From Parafenestella ontariensis (Eukaryota; Ascomycota; Dothideomycetes; Pleosporales; Cucurbitariaceae), in the NCBI GenBank assembly GCA_021596325.1, contig JAKGDA010000039.1, forward strand, positions 62,001-126,000: a DNA stretch of 64,000 nt. The letters run 5' to 3'. The notes below the pieces were generated by a model, which searched no databases, had not been told where the DNA came from, and saw only the letters and a program-made list of their open reading frames with translations. Both the position numbers and the translations under genes were made by a program. How positions within the stretch are numbered: the stretch's first letter is position 1; the number at the start of each line of letters is the position of its first letter. Below, in pieces: positions 1 through 12,160 of the stretch.

Positions 1-789
1 GCAGGTCGCACGAGGCAGAGACAAAGACTGCGCGAACAATGCGGATGCGGCGGGTGCAGCAGCAGTGAGCGAGCCGGTCGACAGCGGGACTACCACCGTT
101 TTTAGAGTCCCGCGGCTACGTCAGCTGTGAGCTGGTGGAGGCTGGCGACGGCGCCAGCTCGGGTACCTTAATAATCCCCTGGTGCCATTTACCAGGAGCG
201 CACCCCTGTCTATCCTGGCCGCCAAAGAAGAGCTTGTGATGATGGGCTATTGATTGTCCATATCCATCATGCGGCGGGGACTAATGTCGGCTGAGTGCCT
301 GATTTGTGGTTGGCGTGGCGTTCCATTGTGCATCCAGGAACGAGCAGCACGGCGAGCCAAGAAAAGGAACACCAAGGGGAGACAGACGGCAGAACAAAGC
401 AGACGGCGTAGTCTAGATTTCTAAGCGGGTCTGCATTTACATACATCAGCTGGGTGTTGAGCTGATTACAACCTGGCGGTATTGGCAGAGCAGACGCGGG
501 TAAAAGTAAATCCTAGCGTAGTGAATAGGCCCTGGGAGCTCTACCGCGCCAAGTGCGTCGCGCGCGTCTGGTTGCTCGGAGCTCAAGTCAATAATGTTTT
601 GCGACCGCAGCCAAAGCTAGACAAAGACACCCCTCTCACCACCGACTCGCGTTATCAAAGGGCAGATGATGTGCGACGGTAGCTTTCCAAATTAGAGGCT
701 GGAAAATTACCAGTACCCATTGTCTTTGTTTTGGTATTTGCTCAGATCCAGCCCGCCCAAGTCCAGCTTCACTGGAGCAATACACCACA
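1..789. other. Upstream region of nup85, no gene seen
   Basis: No convincing coding sequence is present; the only open frame is about 66 codons and resembles nothing I know. The stretch ends directly at the nup85 start codon, so it presumably holds that gene's promoter and 5' leader. I see no RNA gene or repeat. Confidence 0.5.
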
Positions 790-3700
790 ATGTTCCGCGT
801 CCCATCCTCAACGCCACCTTCCACGCCCGACTATCGCCGCGAGAGTCGCAATGCGCCATCGACTACGCCCGCAGGCCCTCCACCCGACCAGTCCATCTAC
901 CCTTCGTCCACACCAGCAGGCCCGCCGCCAGCTTTGAGCAAGGGTCTATTCAGCACTACGCGCCCAACCTTCGATAAACCTAACAGCTACAGCTTTGGCG
1001 ACTCCACATTTGGGAGCTCACCGCCCAAACACGGCTTGTTTGAGGGCATTGGCTCGGGATCTATTGGCACATCAACCTCGGGAAGGCCTACAGTGCAGCG
1101 AGGGCGGACCACGAGCTCGGGGGGATATGGCCTGCCTAGCAGCTCGCCGGACGATGCCTTAAATAGAGACGCAGAGGGCGAGTCTGAGGAAGAAGACGAG
1201 GACATGGAGGACGATGAAGACATGAGCGAGGACGACGACTCCGAAGAAGAGGAGGAGCAGCTCTCCGCCCAGCCACGCGCAAAGACACAGAACAGGTTCT
1301 CGCAGTCTGTGGTTTCCAGAACTAGCGCAAGCGATCTAGAACCGGGTCCTACATTGGTGCGGGCGGGCGAAAAACAAAAACAATTCAACCTCCTCGCATT
1401 GGCCAAGGGCCTGACACCTGACGCCGAACGCGCGACTCTCCAAGAGCCTGATCACGTTATATTGGAGACGGAGCGTTTGGTCGAGAAAGTGCAAGAGTCG
1501 CTTCACTCGGACACACCAGAGAAGAGGATAGAGGTGCTTGGCGAAGCAGCGCAAGAGCTTCTAGCGCAATGGCAGGCATCGTCCAAGACAGCCACCAAGG
1601 CAAACTTGTCGTCAAGCCGCTCTGGAGGTGCAATTGGCTTCTCTCACGCCAGCCGGTTAGCGAACCTGCTACTTACCATCCACCACCCCCCACCGCTCAA
1701 ACACAGCCAACAAACCTCCGCTCTATCCCTCGTACCTGCACGACCCGAATCAAGACAATACACCCCGATCCCCAAGATTTTGCTCGACTGGCTGAACAAC
1801 ACGTACTCGGGTGTCTCCGAGGTGGAGCTGGTTCTGAAGGAATCGCGCGGATACTCAAGACACGCCTCCTTCTGGGAGGCTGTGCATGTCACTTCTGTAC
1901 GAGGAAACTTTGAACAGACACTGCAGCTCCTTCAAGGCGCCAGATTCGAGTTTGCCGAGACGGCGCAACTTGATGGCCTAGGCGACACTGGCTATAGTGG
2001 CTCGCATCTTCGGTTTGCGAACGACGCGGTCCGTGCAGCAGTCGACCTCCTTCACGAGTGCCCAGCCGCCGCGTCAGGAGACTGGGATATCAAAGGCCAT
2101 GACTGGAACATCTTCAGACAACGAGTTCACCAGGTGTACAACAACCTCCAGGAGTTTGCCGAAGGCGAGAGCGCCAACCGACATTCCATATCGCAACCTT
2201 TCCAAGCCTCCCACTTCGGCATCTCACAGTCGCAGGCAAGCTTTCAACTCAGTGTAGCAAGCAGAAAAGCAGAGAGCAAAGTGCCATGGTCTGTCTACGA
2301 GAACTTAGGAAAGCTCTACCAGCTCCTCCTTGGCAATGAAGAGGAAATACTAACCATCTCGGCGGACTGGATCGAAGCTGCTCTAGGATTAACAATATGG
2401 TGGAACGGAGAAGAGGAAGACATCGCTCAAGGCAGCCTTGCAGCCAGCCGTCGGTCCATAATGCGATCACAGCGCGTCCGTTCAGTTGACGTTACCCCGG
2501 TCAAAGCATACCTTCAGCGCATGTCTTCCGCATTGGCGGCGGTAATCCAAAACAGCGACGAGGACTTCAGCGTCAGTACCACGGATCGCTTTGAAGTCGG
2601 CCTCGCCTGCATCATGGACGACAATGTTGAGGCCATTTTACAGATACTTCGGGGTTGGTCGCTTACCGTAGCTTCTGCGGTTGCTGAGCTTGCTAGTGCT
2701 GGAGGGTGGTTCATGCGAGCGAACGGCCTCCTCGATCAATTTGACCAAAGCGATCTGATGGTTTTGAGCTACAATGAACAACCACAACAACCAAAAGGTG
2801 TGTCGAAAGACGACTTGCAAATTGCCTACGCAAACCTTTTGGCGACGAAGGGGCAAATCGCAAGTCAGGATGGCCAGACATCAAAAGAAGGGTGGGAGAT
2901 GGCGATTCAGGTGCTAGGGCGGCTGGACGATAGTATCACAGCCAACGAACGCATCGAACGCATACTGAACGAGCTCCCTCTCGAGTCAGCAGTCCGCGTA
3001 GACAAGATCACACAGCTATGTCACAACTTGGGCCTCTCACAACACGCCCTAACGATTGCCGAAGTACGTTTAGTACCTTGAACCACTCAAAAATGTAGCT
3101 AACTCTCGCAGAAATATGCCGAACACCTCCGTGCAAACACCCAAAATTACGGTGACACGCTTCTCTACTACGCCCGCGCTCACGATGCGCAAAAGATCCA
3201 AGAGGTTCTTCGCGTACTGGTCGCCCATTGTCTCGTCAAATCGGTCGCATATCCTCCCCGTGACGAACTTGACGACGCCCTCAACTCTCTCATCACTTCA
3301 CCCAAACAGACTCTGACAAAGCTTGCAAGCCTTGATTCTGACGCTGCTTCACTACTCTCAAATCATCTCAGTGGCTACGCAACGATTCGTAAATTCTACG
3401 ACCTCCGAGACGAAGAAGTACTACTTCGAAACGGAGAGAAAGCCACCCACCGCCCCATGGCAAGGAAACGCGCCGCAGCAAACGCGCTCATGGTCATCAT
3501 CGCGAGCGCCGCGTCCAGCATACGCGGAGGACTGTATGATCCAGAGACAGAAACTGTGGTTCAAGTCGACGTTCTCCTTCCTTTGCTGGGCGAGGCGCTT
3601 GTTTTCATTAACCGTAAGTTCTCCTAACACCACTAACTTCACGTTTAATCTGACATACAACTGTAGAGCCAAAACGTACACTAACCCTCCGCCACCTCTA

Positions 3701-4106
3701 CGACCTCCTCTCCGCAGTCGAAGACCTCGACACAGCACCAAGCATGATCCGCACCCAATGCGAAGAAGTCCTCACCACCACCCTTCTCTCCGCCCACGAC
3801 CCAAACTCCTCCCAACACCTACCCAACCCGCACCACCTTCTGCAAAAGTCTACTTCGAACCTCACCACCGCTTCGTCGCAGTACTCCTTGATCGGATCCA
3901 CGGACTTTGGCTCTCCAGACGGCCAGAGCACCGAGAGCTCGGCCGTGCTGGTCAGAGGCGGACATGTCGATGATACGAAGCGCGGGTGGGACTGGCGCAG
4001 GGGCTTTGGTAAGGGCGCGAAGGGCGAGGATCTTGTTAGGGTGTTGAGACTGGGTGTTGCGAGGGAGATTGCCAGGGCGTTTGCGGAGGGTGAGGTTACT
4101 GCTTAA
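790..4106 (+). CDS. nup85: Nuclear pore complex scaffold nucleoporin Nup85
   Basis: Likely the Nup85 subunit of the Y-shaped Nup84/Nup107-160 scaffold complex of the nuclear pore. The model has three exons (790-3063, 3112-3613, 3667-4106) giving 1071 residues; both introns have clean GT..AG ends (GTACGT and GTAAGT donors) and the frame stays open across both joins. The first ~200 residues are low-complexity, with Ser/Pro/Thr-rich sequence, an FG-like SSFGSSPPKHGLF region, and an acidic Glu/Asp run at about residues 135-160. The rest is helical, as expected for the ACE1-type alpha-solenoid, with family-typical stretches such as DWIEAALGLTIWWNGEEE and LSGYATIRKFYDLRD. Start chosen at the first ATG of the long frame. 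It converges on the tyrosinase gene. The family call rests on recalled resemblance to fungal Nup85 proteins; another scaffold nucleoporin is the main alternative. Confidence 0.85.
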
Positions 4107-4634
4107 AGGGACGGTTCAGTGATGAATGAGCGCAGTTGCTGGGAAGATGATACCATAGTGTAAGAGTAGCAGCAATGATATTGGGCACGGCGAAGTGAGG
4201 CGTGTAGCGCGGGTATATATTAGCCAGGCTAGCATATTGACTGACTGCATTGTGCAGACCCGTGGTCCTCCTTCCACCTCCATTCCCGCTTCACTTCTCG
4301 ATTCTTTGCTTCGATTAGATAACCGAGATCTTCTGTTCATCTTTTTCGTGTTGTATTAATCGATTGTGTTGTATTAATCGAGAAATATGTGTTGACTTGA
4401 GCAAACCAATACACTAAGAGCACATACAGAAAGCACAAAATAGCTTTTCGAAACTGGCACGTAAACTTAATCAATCAACCACTCGAGTCCCCAAACATTT
4501 TCTATATAAGATATATAACTACCTGCCGTGCCATGAACATGCAGAGAAAGAAAAACTGCAGCCATTCAGCCATGCAAAGAATCATGTTAACGGCTATCAA
4601 ATCCCACCATCAAAATAGTTCTTTCCAACGCATT
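4107..4634. other. Convergent 3' intergenic region
   Basis: Lies between the stop codons of nup85 (+) and the tyrosinase gene (-), so it should contain both 3' untranslated regions. The only structure noticed is a 16-bp direct repeat (4348-4363 and 4366-4381). No gene seen. Confidence 0.6.
4348..4381. repeat. Two perfect 16-bp direct repeats
   Basis: The sequence GTGTTGTATTAATCGA occurs at 4348-4363 and again at 4366-4381, separated by two bases. It lies in the 3' region shared by nup85 and the tyrosinase gene; each copy contains ATTAAT. Function unknown; probably a local replication-slippage duplication. Confidence 0.85.
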
Positions 4635-5962
4635 CTATGCATAAACATAGCATAACGGCCCCGCAGTAGTAGAAAAGAACTGATTACTCGCAATCCCGTC
4701 CTTGCCCGCCGGCGCAAGGACATCCAACCACTGCAGATCCGTCGCTTTGCCACGTGCGCTGTTGGGGTTTTGCCAGTTAGTGCCACCTGAATGAATATTA
4801 GCATCTATCGAGTCCACATCTCCCATCGAAGAATCGAAAGGATAGAACGGGGAGAGATAACGTACCTTCATACTGACTCGTCCTACTCTTAATCTCCTTC
4901 TCCTGATAACTCGCCCACATCCACCAATGCCTATCGAGCTGCCCATGATGCAGCCAAAACGCCGGCTCAGCAGGACTAACATACACATCACCGCCTGGAT
5001 CGCCCCAGATACTAAAATGCCCGCCAACATGCAGCGCCGTCTTCCTCGCATTTGGGTCCTGCAGCGTGTCCTGGAACTTGCCGATAGTGGTGCTGCTGGT
5101 GATCTGGTCGAGCAGGTCCTGCGGCCGCATGTACGCGCTGGTGAAGAAGTTGCTGACGTCGCGGCGCAGACAGCGCGGGTTGTCGCCGAAGCCGTCGGCG
5201 CGCGGGTTGTTCTTGATGCCGATTTTCGGGTCCATGGTGGGCATCACCGGGCCGAGGTGGACGGTGAGGTTGGCAAAGGGGCCTTTGGTCACGCACCCGC
5301 CTCCAGGGCCGCCGGGGACCATCTGCCCGCCGATGAAGGAGCCTGCGTGTGTGCCGATCGCGTCGCCGTTGCCGCCCATACTCCACTCGTCGCCGTTGAA
5401 GATGGGCGAGTTGACAAGGTCCGCGTACTTGGCCCAGTTCCAGTACGGTTGGTAGCCTTTGTAGTCGCACTCGGTGCGCAGTGCTGTTTCGTAGGCCCAG
5501 ATGTAGTAGCGGTGCCAGTGCATGAAGTTTGCTGTCGCGTGGACTGACGGCGTCATGTTCATGTGTACCACCACGAAGTCGTCGTAGCGGCTCTTTGCGC
5601 CAGGGTACTTGCCGGCGGGCAGCTTGCTGGGCTTCTCGAGAATGCATTTCACGGCTCGAGTGTACTCTTTTCGCTCATCTTTGGTCAGGTCGCCACTGTT
5701 ATTGATTAGTCTGAGGATAGGACGTGTTAAGTGGAGCCACTTACAATTCTTTCCTGACTGCGACGGTGTCCTTGTTGCACGTTGAACTCCGCGTGAGGCC
5801 ATCGGAGAGTGTTCCGTTGAGGACTTTGTAGGCGTTGGCAAGAGCTTGTGATTGAACCTGGTCCAAAGTAAGACCAGTCTGTCTCTTGGTGGGCCATGCT
5901 GAGGTGCCGGAGAACAGGCAGAGCGACGCCAAAACGGCGTTGACCACGGCGTTTCCAGCCAT
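4635..5962 (-). CDS. Secreted tyrosinase (type-3 copper monooxygenase)
   Basis: Tyrosinase/polyphenol oxidase-type enzyme that would oxidise phenols with a dinuclear copper centre. Exons are 5962-5745, 5710-4866 and 4786-4635 (404 residues). The N-terminus carries a hydrophobic signal peptide ending near SGTSAW. Copper site A is visible as His122, His130 and His139 (HATANFMHWHRYYIWAYE), with His-x8-His spacing. Copper site B is visible as HVGGHFSIWGD followed by PAFWLHHGQLDRHWWMW, giving the HxxxH and HHxxxxDR pattern. At about 400 residues it is a short secreted form lacking the long C-terminal lid of mushroom and classical fungal tyrosinases; it ends shortly after copper site B. Introns have GTAAGT and GTACGT donors. 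It is not next to recognisable melanin genes, so its substrate is unknown. Confidence 0.9.
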
Positions 5963-8900
5963 GATTGATTCGTGCTGAGTTGGTCAAGTCACGGATGTGG
6001 CAGCTCTTATGGCGAGCGATCCAATATCGTGTACCCATTCTGCCCGGGAAGACTTTGACTGTTCCATACTACGCCTCGTGGAGAGCTGTCTAATTAGATG
6101 GCCAGCATACAAGGACGATCGGCTTCATGGTCATGCTAGCAATGAGTTGTCCTATAGCCTTTGATGGAGCATGCCGAAAGTGTAAATTCGAAGGCAAGGA
6201 TCTGTCGCCATCCTCACCAGAACTCTGGGTGTGGTTGGAGGCGGTCCAATGGTAATGGATGGGATGGACGGCATGTCTCCCTTAGAGTGTTCCTAACTGG
6301 TCGTGATATAGACCCTGGAGGGATACCCAAGCTAACGCTATGACTGACCGCCTCGCTGATCGGTAGTCAGATGCAGACAGGGGATTTTCCAGCAAAGGAT
6401 CTCTAGATGCATTGCTTACATCTGCATGTGGCGGACACTCCTGCCATGCGGCGGTGGGCCCAGCGCGACAAACAAGCTCGTACCACTATAACTCTTTTGT
6501 ACCGCTGGAACGATGTTCCCGATGGACAACGTAGGAGCCCAAGGCTTCTTGTGCTACAATTCATGCACTATGCCGAAGAAACTTCTTGCGTACGTGATCA
6601 CCCAACCCAGACCAGCCTGATCTAATGTTTTTCAGTGTATGTAGTCGGTCTCGGAGATATAAATGGAAGCCATCGCGTTTGTTGACCAGTTAAAGCAAAT
6701 AAGGTTTCGACAGGGACCGTCGGTTAAGGTACTCCCAAGTTTTCATTTTGCCGAATCGCACGCTCTCATCTTAGAACACGAAGCGAGCCTGTCAGAGATC
6801 AGCATTAATTGCGTGCAATCATCTCCAGGGCAATTAAGAATCGTCAGCTTGTGGGCAAAGCTGTATTCCAGACGTTGTGGGCGGGGAAATGCCAAGTCTC
6901 ATTTGTTGCAATAACTGTAAGGCGTTCGGCAGTCGGTTTGTGTTTGGGAAACATGATATTTATCTTGGCATGCAGAGTTCGGAAATAATCGCCGTCAATT
7001 GTATTTAGTGTGACACATTGATTTCTGTCCAGTGAATACGTGATGGCGTGCCAGAGAGTGAAAATTCGGCATGTTGAAGAAATCGACACGAAAATCGTAC
7101 CGCTGGAAGTGTATACCTGATTAAGATACTCGGTGTCTGATCTAGCACTCAAGGCGGTTAGCTGCCTGTGTCGGTTTGCTGATGTGCTCTGCCCTCTTGT
7201 AAGCAAGTGATCCAGACGCCTGGACAGATAACAGGTAATTATCTTCAACCAAAAGAGTGGTTGCAATGATATTCTGACGACAGTAACCAAGAATTTTTGC
7301 AATACTTGTTGAGAATGTAGGACGGATGAAGGTGGCCATTTAATGTAAAGTAGAGTCCGGGCGTAATCTGACGACCGATGGCCAAAACTCATCTCGTGTC
7401 GGGAACACGACAAGAGACGTTTAACGTTTTGTTACACAAGCGCGAGTTTGTTGTGAGCATATACAAGTTGTTCGCACCAAGTCGCATCCCGCTCTATTTC
7501 ACTCCAGTAAGAGGGCCTCGATTGTCTAAAATCAATATTCCGATTTGCACTTAGGGGACCGGGGAGCAACTCAGTGCGATGTGACCCTGTACTGAGCGCA
7601 AACTCCGCTAGCGGATGTATGAAGAATATTAGCAGAAGACTGCGCGGACTGAAATGAAAATGAGACCCCCGAGAGCGGCACGCTGCACGCTTTCTGAAAT
7701 GTTGATCTTGGGCACCATTGAAAGTAGTGTGCAGTGCTCTGCAGTCCTTAGAGAGGTTGAAGTGAGAAGTCCGAAACGCGATTCATTCGAGAAAGCAAAG
7801 GTAGCCTGCACTCATGTTGGGAGGTCAGTTTGGGCTGGAATAGACACAGTAGTAGTTGTTGGAGATACGGTGGATGATGCACGATCCGGGCCCGACGGCG
7901 ACCATAACAGATGGCAATGTCCCTCATTACTTTCTCAGCGAGATTTATGCTGAAAGATTTTCGAAACATCCAGTTGCGCAGACGCTGTTGGTAGTTCGGG
8001 TCGGCCGGCTTCGTGTGTGCGCGACAGCTGTACGTGGTTCTCCCAAAAGTCCAGGTCCGAGTGGGAAAGTCATACGGCATTCTCAATGTACTACAACTGA
8101 TATGAAAGAGGTCGACGACCGATTCTGATGTCGTTCTTGACGTTGATGTATGTAGTGGAACCAGAAAAGCCGTTGAGCTTGCATCGTGGCTGCCCAAGCT
8201 AAGCCCTATCGAGGCTTAAGTGGTCCATCCATGGATCACGGGAACACGCGGTAGCCTGGCGGCCTCGACCAACGCAACCCCTCGCGCCCGACGCACATTG
8301 ATCGGCAACACATAATTTCACGGCATCAGGCACAGTGTCATGGTCGCTGACGCTACTTTTTCGACCCGCGAATCCCATCATCGCGCGGAAGCGGGGCTGC
8401 AGCCTCGTACCAAGAGTTCAGCGACATCCGGCCCTTCAGCGTTGCTTTTGCCTCTCAGGGGCACGGCAAACGGCTTTTCTTGATGGGGCCTTTACGAACG
8501 GCCGCATGTCCTTGATTCGTGGACCCAAGCGATGAGCGGTCGAAGGCTGTTGCACAGCGACGACGGCTTGCTTTGTGTGGAAGTTTCCTGGTAGCCCTGG
8601 CCAAAGCTCAGCTGGGCCGCGGGAAGCAATGTCCCATGCAAGGGATGCTGAGGAGTCATCTCCACTAGCCGTCTTCATTTGCGCATCAAGTTCCATCAAC
8701 TCGACGAGGGACTGAGACAATGTGAGTGGGAACATCGTCTTCTACGTCCTCGTTCTCTAACGAGTGCAGTCGATTTGGTATCCACAGCCATGCGGCCGCA
8801 GACACGCACCAGCGCCATTAGCCCTTTATCTTTCCGCCTCGTTTCACAACCCTTGCACAACTGCAGCTTGGGCCAGGGCCCGTGGGCTGAGTTAGTCCTC

Positions 8901-9256
8901 CGCTGACTCTTAAGCCTCCATTTTGGGTTAAGTGAACATGTGATATCGCGTTGGCGCGTTTAGCATGAAGACGCGTCCAATCGCGTCTTACTTTCACCAT
9001 ACCCTGGCCGCTGGGCCAGATAGCGGCCTCCGTGAGGAGTTGGGTATATATACCCAGCTGCAGTCGCCCAGTACTTGCCTGCTATCGCCTTTTTTGCCTG
9101 ACGACGTGTCTGCCTAAGGACTTCTATTGGTTTACTTTGCTTGCGTAGACGCATTCGTAACCTGCTGCCTATGTTGATCAAAGTATAAATACTACCATAC
9201 CCCATCCCCAACATTCTGCGCCCGTCTGGTGAGCGTGTGTTTCATCAAAATCCATC
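5963..9256. other. 3.3-kb gene-free region
   Basis: Only short, mutually overlapping open frames on both strands, none resembling a known family. It should include the tyrosinase promoter at its left end and the BTB gene promoter at its right end. Base composition is unremarkable. The only discrete element is the palindrome at 9041-9056. Confidence 0.5.
9041..9056. promoter_or_regulatory. 16-bp perfect palindrome with TATATATA core
   Basis: TGGGTATATATACCCA is its own reverse complement. It lies about 200 bp upstream of the BTB gene start codon, so it may be a TATA element or a dimeric protein-binding site. Symmetry is seen directly; function is inference. Confidence 0.4.
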
Positions 9257-10123
9257 ATGTTCTCATCGAACCGAACACGATATCAAGAGGGGAGCTTCTC
9301 GAAACATCGAGCAAGCAAGTCAAAATCGCACAAGAAGAACCCCTCGTTCAGGGACTCGCCCAGGAAAGTTGAGAGACTGGTGCAGCAGGCTCAAGTATCA
9401 TCGCCACAGTCAAACCAAACATCGCCAACGTTGGGAAGGTGAGTGTCTCTGTTTTAGCTGATCGTTTTGATGGGTTTGCTAATACCTTTCGTTAGCGCAA
9501 TCATCACGATCTCTGTTGGCCCTGAACAACGGCTCTTTGCCGCTCACGAAGATGTCCTGTCACACTCTCCCTGGTTCCAAGCTGCGTGCAATGGCCAGTT
9601 CTTCCAGAGCACCAACAAGCGGATTGACCTTCCCGATGAAGAACCCGAAGTCTTCTCCTCGATCCTCGAGTACCTCTACAAGGGCGACTACTACCCTCGC
9701 ATGGAGTACGACAAGAAGCGCAACAGCTGGAACCTCGAGGATGGGGGCAACGGCAATGGCGCCAACGAAGCCGTGGTCTACTCTGCTGCCGGGCCGATTC
9801 TAAAGGACACTGTCATCTACTGTCAGGCTGAGAAGTATGGACTGCAAGAGCTGAAGAAGCTTGCTTTGAAGAAACAAGGCCTTCAGTCTGGCATTCAGTG
9901 CTCGACCATCCTGACGTCTGCCCGCTTCGCATATGCCAACACACCCGATAACGACTCGAAGCTCCGTGCACATTACCTTGCACTCATCATTCGAGCTCGC
10001 CATACTTTCAAGCGCAGTGGCACCATGCAGAATGAGATGGAGAACGGTGGCAAGCTGTTTTTCGACTTGTTCGTCGCCATGGTCAATCACATGGACGACT
10101 TGTCGCAGAAGTCGCCACGCTAG
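9257..10123 (+). CDS. BTB/POZ domain protein
   Basis: Two exons (9257-9438, 9496-10123) encode 269 residues. The first ~55 residues are basic and Ser/Lys-rich and look disordered. A BTB/POZ fold follows: ITISVGPEQRLFAAHEDVLS (strand plus the conserved H.D.L motif), SPWFQAACNGQF, and IDLPDEEPEVFSSILEYLY, the usual order of fungal BTB proteins. The C-terminal half (INCQAEKYGL-like helix, then helices to the stop) has no second recognisable domain. BTB proteins form dimers and often act as Cullin-3 adaptors; the substrate here is unknown. The ATG used follows a short leader; the intron has a GTGAGT donor and the frame is continuous. Related single-BTB proteins are numerous in filamentous fungi. 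Confidence 0.85.
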
Positions 10124-11279
10124 GCTGCCAGCACCCCTTCCATCGGGTCCTATTGGGACAACTTCCATCTCATCTCTGTCTGCTTTCATCTCGTTACTAT
10201 CGGTCTCCTCTTTTTCCGATCACCGTTGTCGCCGACGTAGCCTTGTGTCGCGTCCACGTGCACTACTCTGCTCGCCATCGCTCTGACTCACACATTCTTA
10301 CAACACATCCATTCGCCAGCACATCGAACCAACCTAATGACTTATCACGACGCTCGCACCTTAACGCCGGACCGCTTGTCTGTCGTCACTTTATCTTCTT
10401 GTATATACATTTATCCCGGTCAGCCTCGCGGCTACGACACGATCGAGGCCTGTTCAACTTCTGCTTATTCTTGTACGGCGTTCAGGGTCTGCGATACCAT
10501 TCTGGCACTCATTCAGCCACCCATTGTACAACATCTTTTCTTTTTCCTTTCTCGGCTGCTGGGTCCCGATTGTACCGTCTACCTGTCCACGTTTCATTTC
10601 CGCCGGCCACAAAATTGTTCTACGCACGCAGGCCTCTTATTGTCGCGTTCTTCCCCTCAAGACAAAAAAAGATCATTTGCCTATGGCACGGCAGCGCGTG
10701 CGTTGTTGCTATTATTTCTCCCTCCGTTTACAAAGGCTGTTAACTTTGCCGTTGTCGACGGAAGCTTATCCGGGTTCATCTGCGGGGCAGTTGGTTTCCA
10801 AATTGTAACAATGATGATTTCGTGTACTTTGGGGTTCAGCGTGTTTGATGATAGTATCGAGTACCATGACGAATCAAATTGTGAGCAGAGCATTGAAGAG
10901 ACCACATTACTCTACACTATGTTTGATGAAACTCGCTGGATGTTGTGATCTCTCCCCATACGATATCGTCTTGTCTTCTGCACGCTATCGAGATGTCGAA
11001 GGCTTCAAGGGGTGTCTCCACTTCAAGAAACGTGCGCTCACCACCAGCAACACAGACGAATAGGGTAAGCTCCAACATTACCTATGGAGGTTTCACCACC
11101 GGATATCGTGTTTTTGTACGTATATAAAGACAATATTCGAGGTATTCTTCCACATACGACCATAGGATACTGAAAATTAGGCTTCCCGTCCGCTCAGCCA
11201 TATACAAGCAGTATACCGGCGGATTAGTAGATCACATGAAGCATATAGCGACAGCAAAGCTACATAGAGACTCGCTTAT
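10124..11279. other. 3' region of BTB gene and spacer
   Basis: Pyrimidine-rich sequence follows the BTB stop and several open frames of 60-200 codons cross it, but their composition is low-complexity and they overlap in different frames. I do not accept any as a gene. Part is probably a long 3' untranslated region. Confidence 0.45.
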
Positions 11280-12160
11280 CCTAATAATCTGTTCATAATC
11301 TTATTATAAATTTTGTGCATTTAGCTTAAGGCTTGGAAGGTGTGCTGGAAGGTAACTAGACTAGGGCACAAGGCGGCATAGGAACTAGTTTCTAGCGCAA
11401 TTACGAAAATAACCAAGCTACGTCTAGTGCAGTTAGTGCTATATAAGATCAAGGCATAGGTAAAGGCTAGAAGCGCTAGTAGGCAAGGTACCTTATAGGA
11501 GGACATACTCACAGCTTAGTTATGTAGCTTAAAAAGCAAAAGATTAAGGAGATCAGCTAGTACATAATGTAGAAATAGACAAAGCTAGAAAAACAAGCTA
11601 AAGGAGGGAAAAGATACTAACTAGGGTATAAAGTAATAAAGAAGGTAATAGGGAATAGAAAATTGTAGTAGTGAGGTAAAGTTATAGTAAGGCAGAGTAA
11701 TCGCCTATAGTAAGGCAAAATAAGTAGAGGCATAATTATATAGACTATAGTATAAATAGGTTGCGTTATAGGAATAGGCAAAGAGAATATAAAATAGAGA
11801 GGGTAAAGGCATTAGTAAGGCAACCTTTGCAGAAATGAAACAGGTAGGAGATAATATAGAAGGGGAAGTAAAAAGAGTAGAGAAGGGAAGCATAAAGGTG
11901 AGAATAATAAAGGAGGGAAGTAAGCAACTGAGGGATATAATAATAGAAGAAAGTAGAGAGCTATATAAAGACAGGCTTATATAGTATAGAGAGAGGAGTA
12001 TTAGTAGAAAGGGAACTTAATTGGAAAGGTAAAAGGCAGACATATAATAACAAAGATAAATAAAGTCTTCAATAGATGAATGGCGCAGGGAGATAATATT
12101 GAGGTATTAGAAATAGAGGAATGGCAGATGAGGATAAGAATGGACCGAACGAAAGCCATA
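11280..12160. mobile_element. RIP-like AT-rich, purine-biased tract (degenerate repeat relic)
   Basis: About 0.9 kb of A/G-rich plus-strand sequence with many TAG, TAA and CTA trinucleotides and no long open frame. Hand counts on two 60-base lines (11581-11640 and 11641-11700) give roughly 9-10 TpA against 3-4 ApT, with very few CpA and TpG. That is the direction expected after repeat-induced point mutation (CpA to TpA). This suggests an old transposable element copy mutated beyond recognition. Boundaries are approximate; the right edge is sharp, changing to GC-rich sequence at about 12165. No terminal repeats or protein remains could be identified. Confidence 0.55.

Noticed and set aside
8436..8735. 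99-codon minus-strand open frame with somewhat protein-like wording
   Set aside because: No known motif, no splice partners, no neighbouring support. Kept out for lack of evidence.
10153..10948. Two overlapping ~200-codon frames downstream of the BTB gene
   Set aside because: They share the same DNA in different frames, show low-complexity Ser/Leu/Phe content, and lie in the expected 3' untranslated region.
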